The notes: generated from the letters alone by a model not told the origin. A stretch of 35,005 nucleotides of DNA from Candidatus Iainarchaeum sp. (GCA_018304445.1 JAGVWD010000008.1:1-35005); one strand, 5' to 3'. Positions 6,577 through 14,949 are shown, counted from the stretch's first letter. Numbers and translations: made by a program.

Positions 6577-8067
6577 TCACTCCCATCCGAAGTAAGTGCG
6601 CGTAATGAAGTTCATAAGCTTTGTGTCAATCTTGTTGGAGAAATCGTGCTTTTCCCATCTCTTTCTGTAGTGGGAGCCGAATTTTTTAAGAAGTGAGCGC
6701 GGCATGTGCAATGAGCTTAGCATCCCTTCCAGGCGCTTCCCATCTACGAGCTTGCTTGTATACATAATATTCTTAATCACATCAAGCTTGTCCTGTATCC
6801 AGGGGGTTTGGAGGTGCTGCCTGCTGTAAATTGCCCAGCCTTCTAATGTATTTGGGACTGAAAAGCCATTTGCAACTGCAAAATCAAAAAGCTCGGTTCC
6901 GGGGTAGGGGGCAAAAACATAGAAGCCTGAGAGCTCAGCATTCGGATTTTCCTTAATAAGCTTAAGCGCCAGGTCAGTGCTTTCCACCAGCTCCTGATTT
7001 GTTTCCGTGGGAAAGCCCATCATGAAATTGTATACTGAAACAATGCTTGTTTTTGCCAATTTTTTATTTACTTTAAGGATTTCGGAAACGCTCTCGTCCT
7101 TCTTTATCAGCTGCAGGATTCTTTCAGAGCCGCTTTCAATTCCCGGCTGCACCACGCTCAATCCATAGCGCTCCATTTTCTGCAAATCAACCCTTCCGAG
7201 CGCATCCATGCGCGCCTGTATGCCGAAATTGAACTTGTTGTTTATGAGCTCAGCGATTTTTTCCGCCCTTGCGGGGTTTGCAAAGAAATTCTCATCGTGG
7301 AATATTACTGCATCAAGGTCAAATTGCTCAACCATTTCATTCACTAATGCATAAGAGCGCTCTGCGCTCATGCAGCGCCATCTCCTGAGCGAAAGGCGCG
7401 GGTTGCAGCAGAATGTGCAGCGATAAGGGCAGCCCCTGCTTGTAATGAAGGGGAGCGCCTTTTCAGTTCCCTTTCCCACCATGGATTTTGTGTGGATGTA
7501 ATTCTCAATGTCAATCAGCTCATAGGGAAGCGCGGGAAGCTTGTCCAAATCAGCAAAACCCGCAGATTTTGTTTTTACCTGCCTTTCTTCTTTTCCTTTT
7601 CTCTGCTTGAAGATTATGTTATTTGTTTTTTTCAGCAGTTCAAGCCTCTTTTTTTCATTGTTTTTCTCAAGGGCATTCAGCAGAGGTGCAATTACAATTT
7701 CCCCTTCCCCTATTGCAACAACATCAATCAGCTCATTCTGGAGGGTTTGTTGGGGGAGAAGGGTCGCATGTATGCCGCCCCATACAACAGGAATATGCGC
7801 ATTTGAATCCTTAACAACCCTGCAGGCATCCAGCCCGAATTTTATCTGCGTTCCTGTCATTGAAGAAATTCCGACCGCAACAGGCTCTTTCTGCAGCTCC
7901 TGCTTAAGGTGCTTTTCCCAATCTGCATCAATGCGCATGTCAATTATTTTCGTTTCCCTTTCTTCCGAAACCATTGACGCAACAGAAAGGGAAGCGAGTG
8001 GCATGTCCACGCTTACGTTCTTTATGTCATACCCTGTCCTCGGATAAACCATTACCAGTTCTGCCAT
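6577..8067 (-). CDS. B12-binding-domain-type radical SAM protein
   Basis: The middle gene of the operon, 496 residues from the chosen start. The N-terminal cobalamin-type domain contains VVWGGIHATLLPQQTL and the GEGE loop typical of B12-radical SAM enzymes. The cluster-binding motif is CPYRCTFC (CX3CX2C), followed by VIFHDENFFANP, a PGIESGSERIL strand and MMGFPTET. The C-terminus differs from its three paralogues: it lacks the FYLRP segment and ends with a basic, aromatic tail (HYRKRW ... RTYFGWE). I prefer the ATG at 8067, because paralogues begin right at this beta strand (MAELVMVYP) and AGGTG lies about eight bases upstream. A GTG at 8109, overlapping the previous stop as GTGA, would add 14 residues and is a real alternative. 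Reaction and substrate are unknown. Confidence 0.85.
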   Translation of the reverse strand: MAELVMVYPRTGYDIKNVSVDMPLASLSVASMVSEERETKIIDMRIDADWEKHLKQELQKEPVAVGISSMTGTQIKFGLDACRVVKDSNAHIPVVWGGIHATLLPQQTLQNELIDVVAIGEGEIVIAPLLNALEKNNEKKRLELLKKTNNIIFKQRKGKEERQVKTKSAGFADLDKLPALPYELIDIENYIHTKSMVGKGTEKALPFITSRGCPYRCTFCCNPRLSLRRWRCMSAERSYALVNEMVEQFDLDAVIFHDENFFANPARAEKIAELINNKFNFGIQARMDALGRVDLQKMERYGLSVVQPGIESGSERILQLIKKDESVSEILKVNKKLAKTSIVSVYNFMMGFPTETNQELVESTDLALKLIKENPNAELSGFYVFAPYPGTELFDFAVANGFSVPNTLEGWAIYSRQHLQTPWIQDKLDVIKNIMYTSKLVDGKRLEGMLSSLHMPRSLLKKFGSHYRKRWEKHDFSNKIDTKLMNFITRTYFGWE

Positions 8068-8105
8068 ATAAGACACCTGCGGTTTCTTATTAATTTCCCA
8101 TTCCT

Positions 8106-9557
8106 TCACGAAGTGAATCCCAGTAAAAACCTCGCGCCCTTTGCATAGCGCATCAAATCCTGGAAGGATTTTATTTTTGCAAATCTCCCAAGCACATATG
8201 CCGGGCGCAGATAAAACTCCCTGAAGAATTTCTTTTCAAGCGCAAGAATCTCTTCCTTGTTTTTATAGCCTTTTGGAACGAATACCGCATCCCATCCATG
8301 GAACTTGTCAAAGTCCTTTGTGAGCTTTCCGTATTTTTTCGCATCATTGTAGAGGGCAGTTCCGGGATATGGGGTGGTAATGCAGAACTGCACATAATCA
8401 GGGTTCAGTTCCTTTGCAAACTCAAGGGTCTGCTCCGCAAGCTCGGGGGTTTCCCCTGGAAGTGCTATCATGAATGAGGCGCGGATTTCAATTCCCGCCT
8501 GTTTTGTCCATTTTGAGGCATCCCTTATCTGCTGCAGCGTAATGCGCTTTCCTATATTGTCAAGCAGCTGCTGGTTGCCGGATTCAAATCCATAGAAAAT
8601 ATTCCAGCAGCCCGCGCGCTTCATTAATTTCAGCAGCGGCAGATCAACCGTATCCACTCTCGCATAGCAGGTCCAAGTGATGTCGATTTTATTTTCAATT
8701 ATGAGACTGCAGAATTCCTCCATCCATTTCCTGTTGGCAGTCATCATGTCGTCCCAGAAGGAGATTTCCTTCGCGCCGTATTTCTCCTGCAGATGCCCTA
8801 TTTCTTCCAGCACCTTACCTGGGCTTCTTGCGCGGATTTTTCTTCCAAACACTGCATTATTGCTGCAGAATGTGCAGTTGTAGGGACATCCGCGAATTGC
8901 GAGCATATGCACTACTGGCAGGCGCAAATACTGGTTGGGGAGCGGAATGTACTTGCGCATTGGCAATAAGTGCCTTGCGGGAAATGGCAATTCATCCAGA
9001 TTCTGAACGGGTTCTTGCGCAGCATTCATTATTATTTCGTTGCCATTCCTGAAAACAATTCCCCTTATTTTTGCAAGGGTCTTGTAATCATTGAGGAATT
9101 TTTCTATGCTGTAATGCGCCTCCCTGAATTTCTGCATTATTTCAGCAAAAGTGATTTCGCCCTCCCCATAAACAAGGATGTCAAAGCACCTGTGCTTCTG
9201 CATTATTTCCTTCGGCATTATTGTTGCGTGGTGCCCGCCCATTATTATGAGCTTTTCAGGGAATTTCTTTTTCAATTTCTCCGCGGTTATTGCAGCGCGG
9301 TGGAACATGCTTGTAAGCGCGGAAAAGCCTATTGCTTTGGGATTGTCCTGCAAAATTTTTTCAATTATTTCCTTATCGGTAAGCTCGTCCGCAAGCGCGT
9401 CAATTATGTCCACTTTATACTTTTTCTCAATCAAGTAGGCGGCAAGGCTTGCAAGCCCCAGCGGGGGCAAATGCCCCTCGTGCCCCTTGCCGATATTGCG
9501 CGAGCCATAGCGCTCTGAAACAGAAAGCGGCGGGAATATGAATTCTACATCCAGCAT
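8106..9557 (-). CDS. B12-binding-domain-type radical SAM protein, first gene of the operon
   Basis: A 483-residue protein with a cobalamin-type N-terminal domain (LPPLGLASLAAYLIEKKY, GGHHATIMPKEIM, YGEGE). The radical SAM core starts with CPYNCTFC (CX3CX2C), followed by EISFWDDMMTANR, TWTCYARVDTV, YGFESGN and ALPGETPE. The C-terminal FYLRPAYVLGRFAKIKS segment is shared with the proteins at 5201-6571 and 13406-14881. A TATA-like run (TTTTAATA, 9581-9588) is centred about 27 bases upstream of the ATG, implying a leaderless transcript. The 13-base motif shared with two other promoters lies 55 bases upstream. The order in the operon is this gene, then 8067-6577, then 6571-5201. The WxCYAR motif resembles BchE-like and P-methylase-like members, but the substrate is unknown. 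Confidence 0.88.
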   Translation of the reverse strand: MLDVEFIFPPLSVSERYGSRNIGKGHEGHLPPLGLASLAAYLIEKKYKVDIIDALADELTDKEIIEKILQDNPKAIGFSALTSMFHRAAITAEKLKKKFPEKLIIMGGHHATIMPKEIMQKHRCFDILVYGEGEITFAEIMQKFREAHYSIEKFLNDYKTLAKIRGIVFRNGNEIIMNAAQEPVQNLDELPFPARHLLPMRKYIPLPNQYLRLPVVHMLAIRGCPYNCTFCSNNAVFGRKIRARSPGKVLEEIGHLQEKYGAKEISFWDDMMTANRKWMEEFCSLIIENKIDITWTCYARVDTVDLPLLKLMKRAGCWNIFYGFESGNQQLLDNIGKRITLQQIRDASKWTKQAGIEIRASFMIALPGETPELAEQTLEFAKELNPDYVQFCITTPYPGTALYNDAKKYGKLTKDFDKFHGWDAVFVPKGYKNKEEILALEKKFFREFYLRPAYVLGRFAKIKSFQDLMRYAKGARFLLGFTS

Positions 9558-9611
9558 TATAGAGATATATTGCGGGAATGTTTTAATAGTTGTTGCATAA
9601 TGGGAAATTCT

Positions 9612-9624
9612 AGGTTTGTACTAT
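9612..9624 (-). promoter_or_regulatory. Shared 13-bp promoter motif, copy 1
   Basis: Read toward the radical SAM operon, the sequence is ATAGTACAAACCT, identical to copies at 14933-14945 and 20290-20302. It lies 55 bases upstream of the ATG at 9557 and about 28 bases upstream of the TATA-like run. Same orientation and nearly constant distance in three promoters point to a transcription-factor site, probably for activation. Confidence 0.65.
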
Positions 9625-9674
9625 TTTGAGAATTGCATCGTGAGATTTTCACTGGCAATCTACTCCCGCAAGGC

Positions 9675-9682
9675 TTATAAAT
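9675..9682 (+). promoter_or_regulatory. TATA-like box for the DUF488 gene
   Basis: TTATAAAT is centred 27-28 bases upstream of the ATG at 9706, implying a leaderless transcript. This supports that ATG over an upstream in-frame TTG at 9616, which lies before the TATA box and would add 30 unrelated residues. Confidence 0.55.
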
Positions 9683-9705
9683 TACTTTCGCTGATTGTTT
9701 CTTGT

Positions 9706-10128
9706 ATGCGCAACGGAGTTTATTCAATCGGCTATCAAGGCAAGACTATTGGCAGCTTTATGAATGAACTTGCCGAAAGCAACATATCTTTATTGGTAGA
9801 TGTAAGAAGAAATGCATTCAGCTTTAAGAAGGGATTCTCAAAAAACCAGTTAAGGGATTATTTAAAAAAGGCGAAAATAGGCTATTTGCACCTTCCTGAA
9901 TTCGGAATAGAGGCCGGCAAGAGGAAGGATCTCCATACCGCGCAAGATTATAAAATCCTGTTTGCAGACTATAGGAAAAACTTGCGCCTTGAAAATGACA
10001 GGCTTGAATATCTTAAGGCCCTCGGGAGAAAGCAAAGAATTGCATTAATGTGCTTTGAGGCGGACAAAAACTTCTGCCATCGCGGGGTTCTGAGCGACTT
10101 TTTGAATTGCGGGGTTGTTCATATTTGA
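9706..10128 (+). CDS. DUF488 family protein
   Basis: A 140-residue protein with the full DUF488 signature: an N-terminal VYSIGYQGKTI strand, LLVDVRRNAFSFKKGFSK, YLHLPEFG, and a late LMCFEADKNFCHR with the conserved cysteine-histidine-arginine. The family is widespread in bacteria and archaea and biochemically uncharacterised. The conserved arginines and cysteine suggest an enzyme or nucleic-acid-linked role, but none is established. The TATA box fixes the start. Its stop overlaps the TTG start of the next gene, so the two are made together. The pair stands apart from the neighbouring glycan genes and is the kind of mobile two-gene unit often found in accessory regions. Confidence 0.85.
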   Translation: MRNGVYSIGYQGKTIGSFMNELAESNISLLVDVRRNAFSFKKGFSKNQLRDYLKKAKIGYLHLPEFGIEAGKRKDLHTAQDYKILFADYRKNLRLENDRLEYLKALGRKQRIALMCFEADKNFCHRGVLSDFLNCGVVHI

Positions 10129-10859
10129 AGGAAAAAATCCTTATTCTGGCAAAAACCTACCCTAATTTAAGCCGCAAATATGTTGAAACAGTTTGCGTTG
10201 CTGGCATTACTGATAAGGGCGAATGGAGAAGGCTTTACCCAATACCCTACAGGAAACTTCCCTTCAGCAAACGCTTTAAGAAGTTTGACTGGATTGAAGC
10301 TGAAACCCAAAAAAATATAAAAGAGAAATTGAGGCGGAAAGAATCTTATAAGGTTAATTCTGGCTCTATCAAAGTTATAAAAAATGTTGGCACCGGTATC
10401 AGCCGTGACTGGAAAGAAAGGAACAATCTTCTGCAGCCTTTGGTCAATAAGTCTCTGGAAGAGCTGGAAGTATTGAAACACAATGAGAAAATCTCTCTTG
10501 GCCTGATCAAGCCCGCTGAATTAATTGATTTTGTTTTAACCCCGCTGGCTGAATGCCGTGATTGGGAAAAGGAGCTGATTGAAGGAAACCAACAAACACT
10601 ATTCGGGAAATATAAATCCCCTTTGGACAAGATTCCATGGAAGCTTTCCTATGTTTTTAGATGCAATGAGCCGAATTGTTCCGGGCATACCCTGATGTGC
10701 GAGGATTGGGAATTGCTGGAATCATGGCGCGCCTGGAAAGAAAAATACAAAACAGGGGAACTTTTATGGCAGAAGGTTAAAGAGAAATATTTCGAGTGGA
10801 TGAAACAGAGAGATTTGCACTTCATTGTAGGGACAGAATCCAGATACAATAAATTTTGA
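10125..10859 (+). CDS. Conserved uncharacterised protein, DUF488 partner
   Basis: A 244-residue protein. The TTG at 10125 overlaps the DUF488 stop (TTGA) and gives a natural start, MKEKILILAKTYPN. A TTG six codons upstream is also open. Features that I recall from other DUF488-linked proteins are WRRLYPIPYR near residue 35, KFDWIEAE, SLGLIKPAELIDF in the middle, and a FRCNEPNCSGHTLMCEDWE segment near residue 180. In that segment cysteine and histidine spacing suggests a metal site next to the invariant D-W-E. The fold is not known to me; a pair of beta-barrel (OB-like) domains has been my impression of this family, which I cannot verify here. The function probably requires the DUF488 protein. 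No membrane segment is present. Confidence 0.75.
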   Translation: MKEKILILAKTYPNLSRKYVETVCVAGITDKGEWRRLYPIPYRKLPFSKRFKKFDWIEAETQKNIKEKLRRKESYKVNSGSIKVIKNVGTGISRDWKERNNLLQPLVNKSLEELEVLKHNEKISLGLIKPAELIDFVLTPLAECRDWEKELIEGNQQTLFGKYKSPLDKIPWKLSYVFRCNEPNCSGHTLMCEDWELLESWRAWKEKYKTGELLWQKVKEKYFEWMKQRDLHFIVGTESRYNKF

Positions 10860-10955
10860 TAATCGGATTGTATTACCCGCCAAAACAAGATTAGAAAAAG
10901 AACTAATAGTTATGGATAAAAATAATGAAACTTTGGTTGTTTGATAGGTGGTTTT

Positions 10956-11093
10956 ATGATTCAGCAACTTGGAAACGAAACCGTAGAGAAATTGGCTGCA
11001 GGAAAAATGGAAAAAATAAGTTGGGAAATAAAACAAGGGAAAAGAAGGCTATTTACGGAGCAGCAGATAAAGCGAAAGTATGGCTTGAAGTGA
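10956..11093 (+). CDS. Possible 45-residue small protein
   Basis: This short frame begins with ATG preceded by AGGTGG at 10946-10951, a good archaeal ribosome-binding site at normal spacing. It encodes a charged, probably helical peptide (EKLAAGKMEKISWEIKQGKR). The 308-base stretch 10860-11167 in which it lies has no other convincing gene. A 70-residue frame overlapping it at 10925 lacks a ribosome-binding site and has a less protein-like composition. Just upstream, 10860-10950 reads open in the same register without an initiator (LPAKTRLEKEL ... ETLVV), so the region could instead be a remnant of a small antitoxin-like gene. Low confidence. Confidence 0.3.
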   Translation: MIQQLGNETVEKLAAGKMEKISWEIKQGKRRLFTEQQIKRKYGLK

Positions 11094-11125
11094 TCTCTCT
11101 ATTTGGTACAAAAGGCAATAAGTAT

Positions 11126-11164
11126 TATTTAATATGATTTTGCTCTGTTGATAGATATGGTGAT
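11126..11164 (+). promoter_or_regulatory. Promoter and ribosome-binding site of rpiB
   Basis: TATTTAATA at 11126-11134 is followed about 26 bases later by a probable transcription start. A strong GGTGAT ribosome-binding site lies at 11159-11164, three bases before the ATG. Unlike many genes here, this one appears to have a short 5' leader. Confidence 0.5.
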
Positions 11165-11167
11165 TGT

Positions 11168-11626
11168 ATGAAAATAGCAATAGCATCTGATCATGCTGGT
11201 TTTAAGATAAAAGAGCATTTGAAGAGATTTTTGGCTGCGGAAGGAAAAGAGGTTGAAGACTTTGGCTGTCATAGCGAGGAGAGCGTTGATTACCCAGATT
11301 ATGCATTAAAGGTTGCTGAGGCAGTTGCTGGAAGTCCGAAAACATATGAGTTCGGAATCTTGTGCTGCGGAACCGGCGCTTGCATGGCGATTGCAGCGAA
11401 TAAGGTAAAGGGGATTTTGGCCGCCACAACTAATGATGCGTTCTCTGCAAAGGCCGCCAGGGAGCATAATAATGTCAATATAATTTCCATCGGCGGAAGG
11501 GTTGTTGATGAAAAGAAAGCTGAAGAGATTGTTTCCGCATTTATAGAATCACCTGTTTCTAGCGAGGAAAGGCACTTAAGGCGCGTGAATAAAATAAAAC
11601 AGATTGAAGAAAAATATATGAAATAA
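11168..11626 (+). CDS. rpiB: Ribose-5-phosphate isomerase B
   Basis: A 152-residue RpiB/LacA family isomerase of normal length. It starts with IAIASDHAGF (D8, H9), has DYPDYA, and carries CCGTGACMAIAANK, where the cysteine of the CGTG motif (C67) acts as the base. It also shows AREHNNVNIISIGGRVV and a C-terminal arginine region (ERHLRRVNKI). The glycine usual after GTG-x is a cysteine here (GTGAC), a small deviation. It interconverts ribulose 5-phosphate and ribose 5-phosphate; some relatives act on allose or galactose 6-phosphates. Supply of pentose and heptose phosphates for the nearby heptose operon is a possible link but not shown. It has its own promoter and may be read through into the GT2 gene 19 bases downstream. 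Confidence 0.93.
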   Translation: MKIAIASDHAGFKIKEHLKRFLAAEGKEVEDFGCHSEESVDYPDYALKVAEAVAGSPKTYEFGILCCGTGACMAIAANKVKGILAATTNDAFSAKAAREHNNVNIISIGGRVVDEKKAEEIVSAFIESPVSSEERHLRRVNKIKQIEEKYMK

Positions 11627-11645
11627 TTTGCTATGTTGATAAATT

Positions 11646-12653
11646 ATGCCTTCAGGAAAAAAACTTCCTTTTGTTTCAATAATTGTGCCCTTCAAGAAGG
11701 ACTATCCCTGGGTGCGCGAGTGCGTGAAATACTGCAATGCGCTTGATTATCCCAAAAACAAATATGAAATTATCTTATTGCCTGATGTTAAAATCAACAT
11801 GAAGGATTTTCCGGACTGCAAAATAATCGTAACGGGGGTTGTGAACCATTCCGCAAAGCGCAATGCGGGAATGCGCGCTTCAAGGGCTGATTTGTTTGCA
11901 TTCATTGATTCGGATGCCTATCCTGAGAAAAGCTGGCTGAAAAATGCTGTGAAGTATGCAGATGATAAAAGTATTGGCGCATTTGGCGGTCCCAACTTAA
12001 CGCCGCACAATGCGAATTTGATGGAGCGCATAAGCGGATATGTGCTTGCAAATACCATTGCTGCAGGGAATATTGCTGTTCGCTATAGAATTGACAAGAC
12101 GCAGGAAGCGCCCATGGTGCCGAGCTGCAACATGTTCATAAGCAGGAGCGCTGCTGAAGAACTGAAAAATGAAAAAGGGCACTTGTGGGATGAGAAGGCG
12201 CTTGCATATGAAGACCAGAAAATCTGCTATGAGCTGCGCGACCTTGGAAAGCGAATTATGTATGTAAGCGATGCGGTTGTTTACCATCACAGGCGCGAAA
12301 TGTTCCTGCCGCACATGGAGCAGATGTGGAACTATGCAAGGGATGAGGCCTCGCTCATGAAAGAGAGAATGAAATTTGACAGGGTAATAGTAATGATGCC
12401 CGCACTTTTCACATTGTGGCTTGCGTTCGGCTGGCTGGTTCCATTGCTTAATGCGCTTTATCTTCCGACAATTTTGCTGTATTTCATTGCAATTGCTGTT
12501 TCAAGCATTGCGCAAAGCCCTGCGCAAAGCCCGCTTATCTTTTTGGGAATTTTCCTTACGCATATTGCCTATGGCCTTGGATTCCTGCGCGGATTGCTGC
12601 TCCCGAAAGTTGAATTCAGCGCGGAATTCAGGAGAATCACCTACAACAAATAA
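11646..12653 (+). CDS. Membrane-associated glycosyltransferase family 2
   Basis: A 335-residue GT-A enzyme. It begins with VSIIVPFKKDYPWVRECV, the standard GT2 start strand. SAKRNAGMRAS precedes the metal-binding FIDSD (the DxD motif, D88/D90). The acceptor region shows MVPSCNMFISR, and EDQKICYELRDLG supplies the catalytic ED-type acid. The last third carries two or three hydrophobic helices (about residues 250-285 and 293-318), so the catalytic domain faces the cytoplasm from a membrane anchor. This layout is typical of enzymes adding sugars to a lipid carrier. Donor and acceptor are unknown; UDP-sugars from the operon at 17263-20236 are candidates. It lies 19 bases after rpiB. Confidence 0.87.
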   Translation: MPSGKKLPFVSIIVPFKKDYPWVRECVKYCNALDYPKNKYEIILLPDVKINMKDFPDCKIIVTGVVNHSAKRNAGMRASRADLFAFIDSDAYPEKSWLKNAVKYADDKSIGAFGGPNLTPHNANLMERISGYVLANTIAAGNIAVRYRIDKTQEAPMVPSCNMFISRSAAEELKNEKGHLWDEKALAYEDQKICYELRDLGKRIMYVSDAVVYHHRREMFLPHMEQMWNYARDEASLMKERMKFDRVIVMMPALFTLWLAFGWLVPLLNALYLPTILLYFIAIAVSSIAQSPAQSPLIFLGIFLTHIAYGLGFLRGLLLPKVEFSAEFRRITYNK

Positions 12654-12688
12654 TAAATACTTGCAAATTCAATAATCTATGGCAGACT

Positions 12689-13396
12689 ATGATTAAGCCG
12701 AAGCTATTTAAAAGAAAGGGGCTGGGCAGGCCAAAGGCATTTGCAAGAAAATATGCAGGCGCTGTTTCAAGAATTGAAAATAACTGGTATCCTTTGGCAG
12801 GCGTTGGAGGGGCTGCTGCTTTTGGAACTTTTGCCAGCCTCAGCAAGCATGTGCTTCCAGAAAACGCAAGTCTGGTTATTGCGGGGGTGCTTGGCATTTC
12901 GACTTCTGTTTTGATTAAACTCGCGAGAGATAAGGCTCTGCTCATTAGAGCGGCTAATTGTGTTGGCAGGCCAAGGCTTGCAGCAAAGGTCCTCTCTAAG
13001 CTTGAAAATAGCGGGGCAGATAGGGCGCTGGTTGAGTTATTCAGGAACATTAGCGGAATACGCTATGCATCAAGAGAAGAATTCAATGAAATGAGAAATG
13101 ATTTGACCAAAGGAAAGATGCTGTCTATAGGGGTGTCAATTTTTGCTGAGAAGATGTTTAGGAATTATAGGGCAAAAAACAAGGCTCTTTCTGAGCTTGT
13201 ATTGGAAAGTATTGAGCAAAGGTGCGGCAGAAATATGGGGACTATGGAAAACGCTGCTGATACCCTTGCCAGGTTTTTCATTCATGGAGTTAAAACATAC
13301 AAATTTTACGACCCTAATCAGAATAAACAATTCCAAATTGAAATTATTGAGCATAAAAATAAATATGATGTGGTGCTTACAGAGCTAAAAGAATAG
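12689..13396 (+). CDS. Unknown protein with two membrane segments
   Basis: I do not recognise this 235-residue protein. The N-terminus is strongly basic (KPKLFKRKGLGRPKAFARKY). It is followed by hydrophobic segments at about residues 36-51 and 61-78, which could form a hairpin, and then a soluble helical region. The C-terminal 45 residues look like mixed strands (KTYKFYDPNQNKQFQIEII, YDVVLTELKE). The gene is preceded by a tiny frame at 12680 (MADYD and a stop) that overlaps its ATG by a few bases, a possible coupling device, though it may be chance. It converges on the radical SAM gene at 13406, with nine bases between the stops. No function is proposed. Confidence 0.65.
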   Translation: MIKPKLFKRKGLGRPKAFARKYAGAVSRIENNWYPLAGVGGAAAFGTFASLSKHVLPENASLVIAGVLGISTSVLIKLARDKALLIRAANCVGRPRLAAKVLSKLENSGADRALVELFRNISGIRYASREEFNEMRNDLTKGKMLSIGVSIFAEKMFRNYRAKNKALSELVLESIEQRCGRNMGTMENAADTLARFFIHGVKTYKFYDPNQNKQFQIEIIEHKNKYDVVLTELKE

Positions 13397-13405
13397 CATT
13401 TGCAA

Positions 13406-14881
13406 CTAAGCCTGCTCTATCTCCCTGTCTGTAAGAAGGTCGCGCTTTTGCGCTGGATCTTCCTGCGCGCTTTCGCTCGGCCTGCTCTTTATCATTTCAA
13501 GCAGCGCCTGCAATCCTTTGAAGGAAATGTAAATGTCCTGCGGGGAGCGCAGGCTTGCAATCCTGCTGAGTATGTAGCGCGGCCTTGAATAGAAGCGCTT
13601 GAAGGCATAGGTGCGCAGATATTCAATCTGCTCCTTTGTCATTGTGTAAGGAACAAATGAAACATGGTGCATTGTAAGCCTGTCAATATCTCCTATCAGT
13701 TTGCCGTATTTATCTATATTATCATAGAGGTCAGTTCCGGGAAGCGGAGTAAGAGGGAAAAATTCCGCATAAAAGGGATTCAATTTGCATGCGAATTCAA
13801 TTGTCTGCAGCGCCTCCTCATAGGTCTCTCCGGGAATTCCCAGGATAAAGGTGCAGAAGCTTTTGAGGCCGAGGCTGTGCGTCAATTTAAGCGCCTTTTC
13901 AACGCGCTCAAGCGTTGTGCCTTTTCTCAATGTGTTCAAATTCTTTTGGACTCCGCTTTCTATTCCAAATTGCAAATACCAGCAACCAGCGCGCTTCATT
14001 GCAAGCAGCATTTCCTTATCAATGGAATCAACCCTTGCTGTTGCGCTCCATGTAATGTCGAAATTGCGCCTTTTGAATTCATTGCAGGTTTCTATTACGT
14101 TCTTCTTGTCATAAGTGAAAAGCTCAGTCCAGAATTTCACTTCCTTAATTCCGTATTTCTGAATGTAAAATTCCAGCTCATCCGCAACTTTTATCGGATT
14201 GCGCGTTCTGATGGTGCGGCCGGAAATTTTCGAGCAGAATATGCAGTTCATGGGGCATCCCCTTGACATTACCAATTCTCCGGAAGGAAGCCTGCGGTAA
14301 TGACCGATGCTCGGCCTGTAGTTATGCAAATCAATCAGGTCAAATGCCGGGTATGGAAGCGAATCCAAATCCTGAAGCAACGGGCGCATCGGGGTTCTAA
14401 TTATTCTTTTGCCATCCCTGAAAATTATTCCCTTAACATCCGCAAGGCTTTTGTGTTTTTCAAGATTTTCAAGAAGCTCAACAATTGTCTCTTCCCCCTC
14501 CCCATAAACAATCGCATCAAGCTCATTGCATTCCTGAAGGCTTTTTTCCATGAGCGCTGTGGGATGCGGCCCCCCTACTAAAATGAAAAGATTCGGGTTC
14601 TGCGCCCTTGCTGAAATTATCAGCTCCTTTGCATGGAACCAAAGCATTGTTACAACTGAAATCCCGAGAAAATCCGGGTCATAGGATTTGATTTCGCGGA
14701 GCATCTGCGGAAGGGAGCAAACAGCGCCGTCAATCACTTTTACTTCATGGCCTGCTTCGCGCGCGCATGCCGCAAGATAGAGGATTCCTGTAGGCGCCGT
14801 AAGGCCTGCAACATTCTCCTGCAGCTCGGCCATGTGAGTGTCCTTGAAACTCCAGGGAGGCACAACAAAAAGCGCTTTCAT
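13406..14881 (-). CDS. B12-binding-domain-type radical SAM protein (fourth copy, alone)
   Basis: A 491-residue paralogue of the operon at 5201-9557. The cobalamin-type N-terminal domain has MKALFVVPPWS, LVGGPHPTALMEKSL and the YGEGE loop. The cluster motif is CPMNCIFC (CX3CX2C), followed by EVKFWTELFTYDK, TWSATARVDSI, LQFGIESG and ILGIPGET. The FYSRPRYILSRIASLRS segment near the C-terminus matches the operon members; beyond it is a charged tail rich in serine, glutamate and arginine (SRPSESAQEDPAQKRD). It is transcribed alone, from a promoter carrying copy 2 of the 13-base motif 52 bases upstream of the ATG, the same motif that precedes the radical SAM operon. A TATA-like TTAAATTAAA at 14911-14920 would give a very short leader. 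Substrate unknown. Confidence 0.87.
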   Translation of the reverse strand: MKALFVVPPWSFKDTHMAELQENVAGLTAPTGILYLAACAREAGHEVKVIDGAVCSLPQMLREIKSYDPDFLGISVVTMLWFHAKELIISARAQNPNLFILVGGPHPTALMEKSLQECNELDAIVYGEGEETIVELLENLEKHKSLADVKGIIFRDGKRIIRTPMRPLLQDLDSLPYPAFDLIDLHNYRPSIGHYRRLPSGELVMSRGCPMNCIFCSKISGRTIRTRNPIKVADELEFYIQKYGIKEVKFWTELFTYDKKNVIETCNEFKRRNFDITWSATARVDSIDKEMLLAMKRAGCWYLQFGIESGVQKNLNTLRKGTTLERVEKALKLTHSLGLKSFCTFILGIPGETYEEALQTIEFACKLNPFYAEFFPLTPLPGTDLYDNIDKYGKLIGDIDRLTMHHVSFVPYTMTKEQIEYLRTYAFKRFYSRPRYILSRIASLRSPQDIYISFKGLQALLEMIKSRPSESAQEDPAQKRDLLTDREIEQA

Positions 14882-14932
14882 ATAACCAACAATAATTAAT
14901 TGCGCTGAAGTTAAATTAAATGTTGTTTTTAG

Positions 14933-14945
14933 AGGTTTGTACTAT
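14933..14945 (-). promoter_or_regulatory. Shared 13-bp promoter motif, copy 2
   Basis: ATAGTACAAACCT read toward the radical SAM gene at 14881, extended to the 17-mer ATAGTACAAACCTCTAA that is identical in copy 3. It lies 52 bases upstream of the ATG and about 18 bases upstream of the TATA-like run, on the outer side of the promoter where activators bind. Confidence 0.65.
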
Positions 14946-14949
14946 AAAC

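Noticed and set aside
7541..8047. Long plus-strand open frames opposite the radical SAM genes (also at 8970-9518, 13664-14266 and 19005-19472)
   Set aside because: They are shadows of strongly supported genes on the other strand, with no motifs or start signals.
10925..11137. A 70-residue plus-strand frame after the DUF488 pair
   Set aside because: No ribosome-binding site, unnatural tryptophan/arginine/lysine-rich composition, and it overlaps a shorter frame with a good AGGTGG site.
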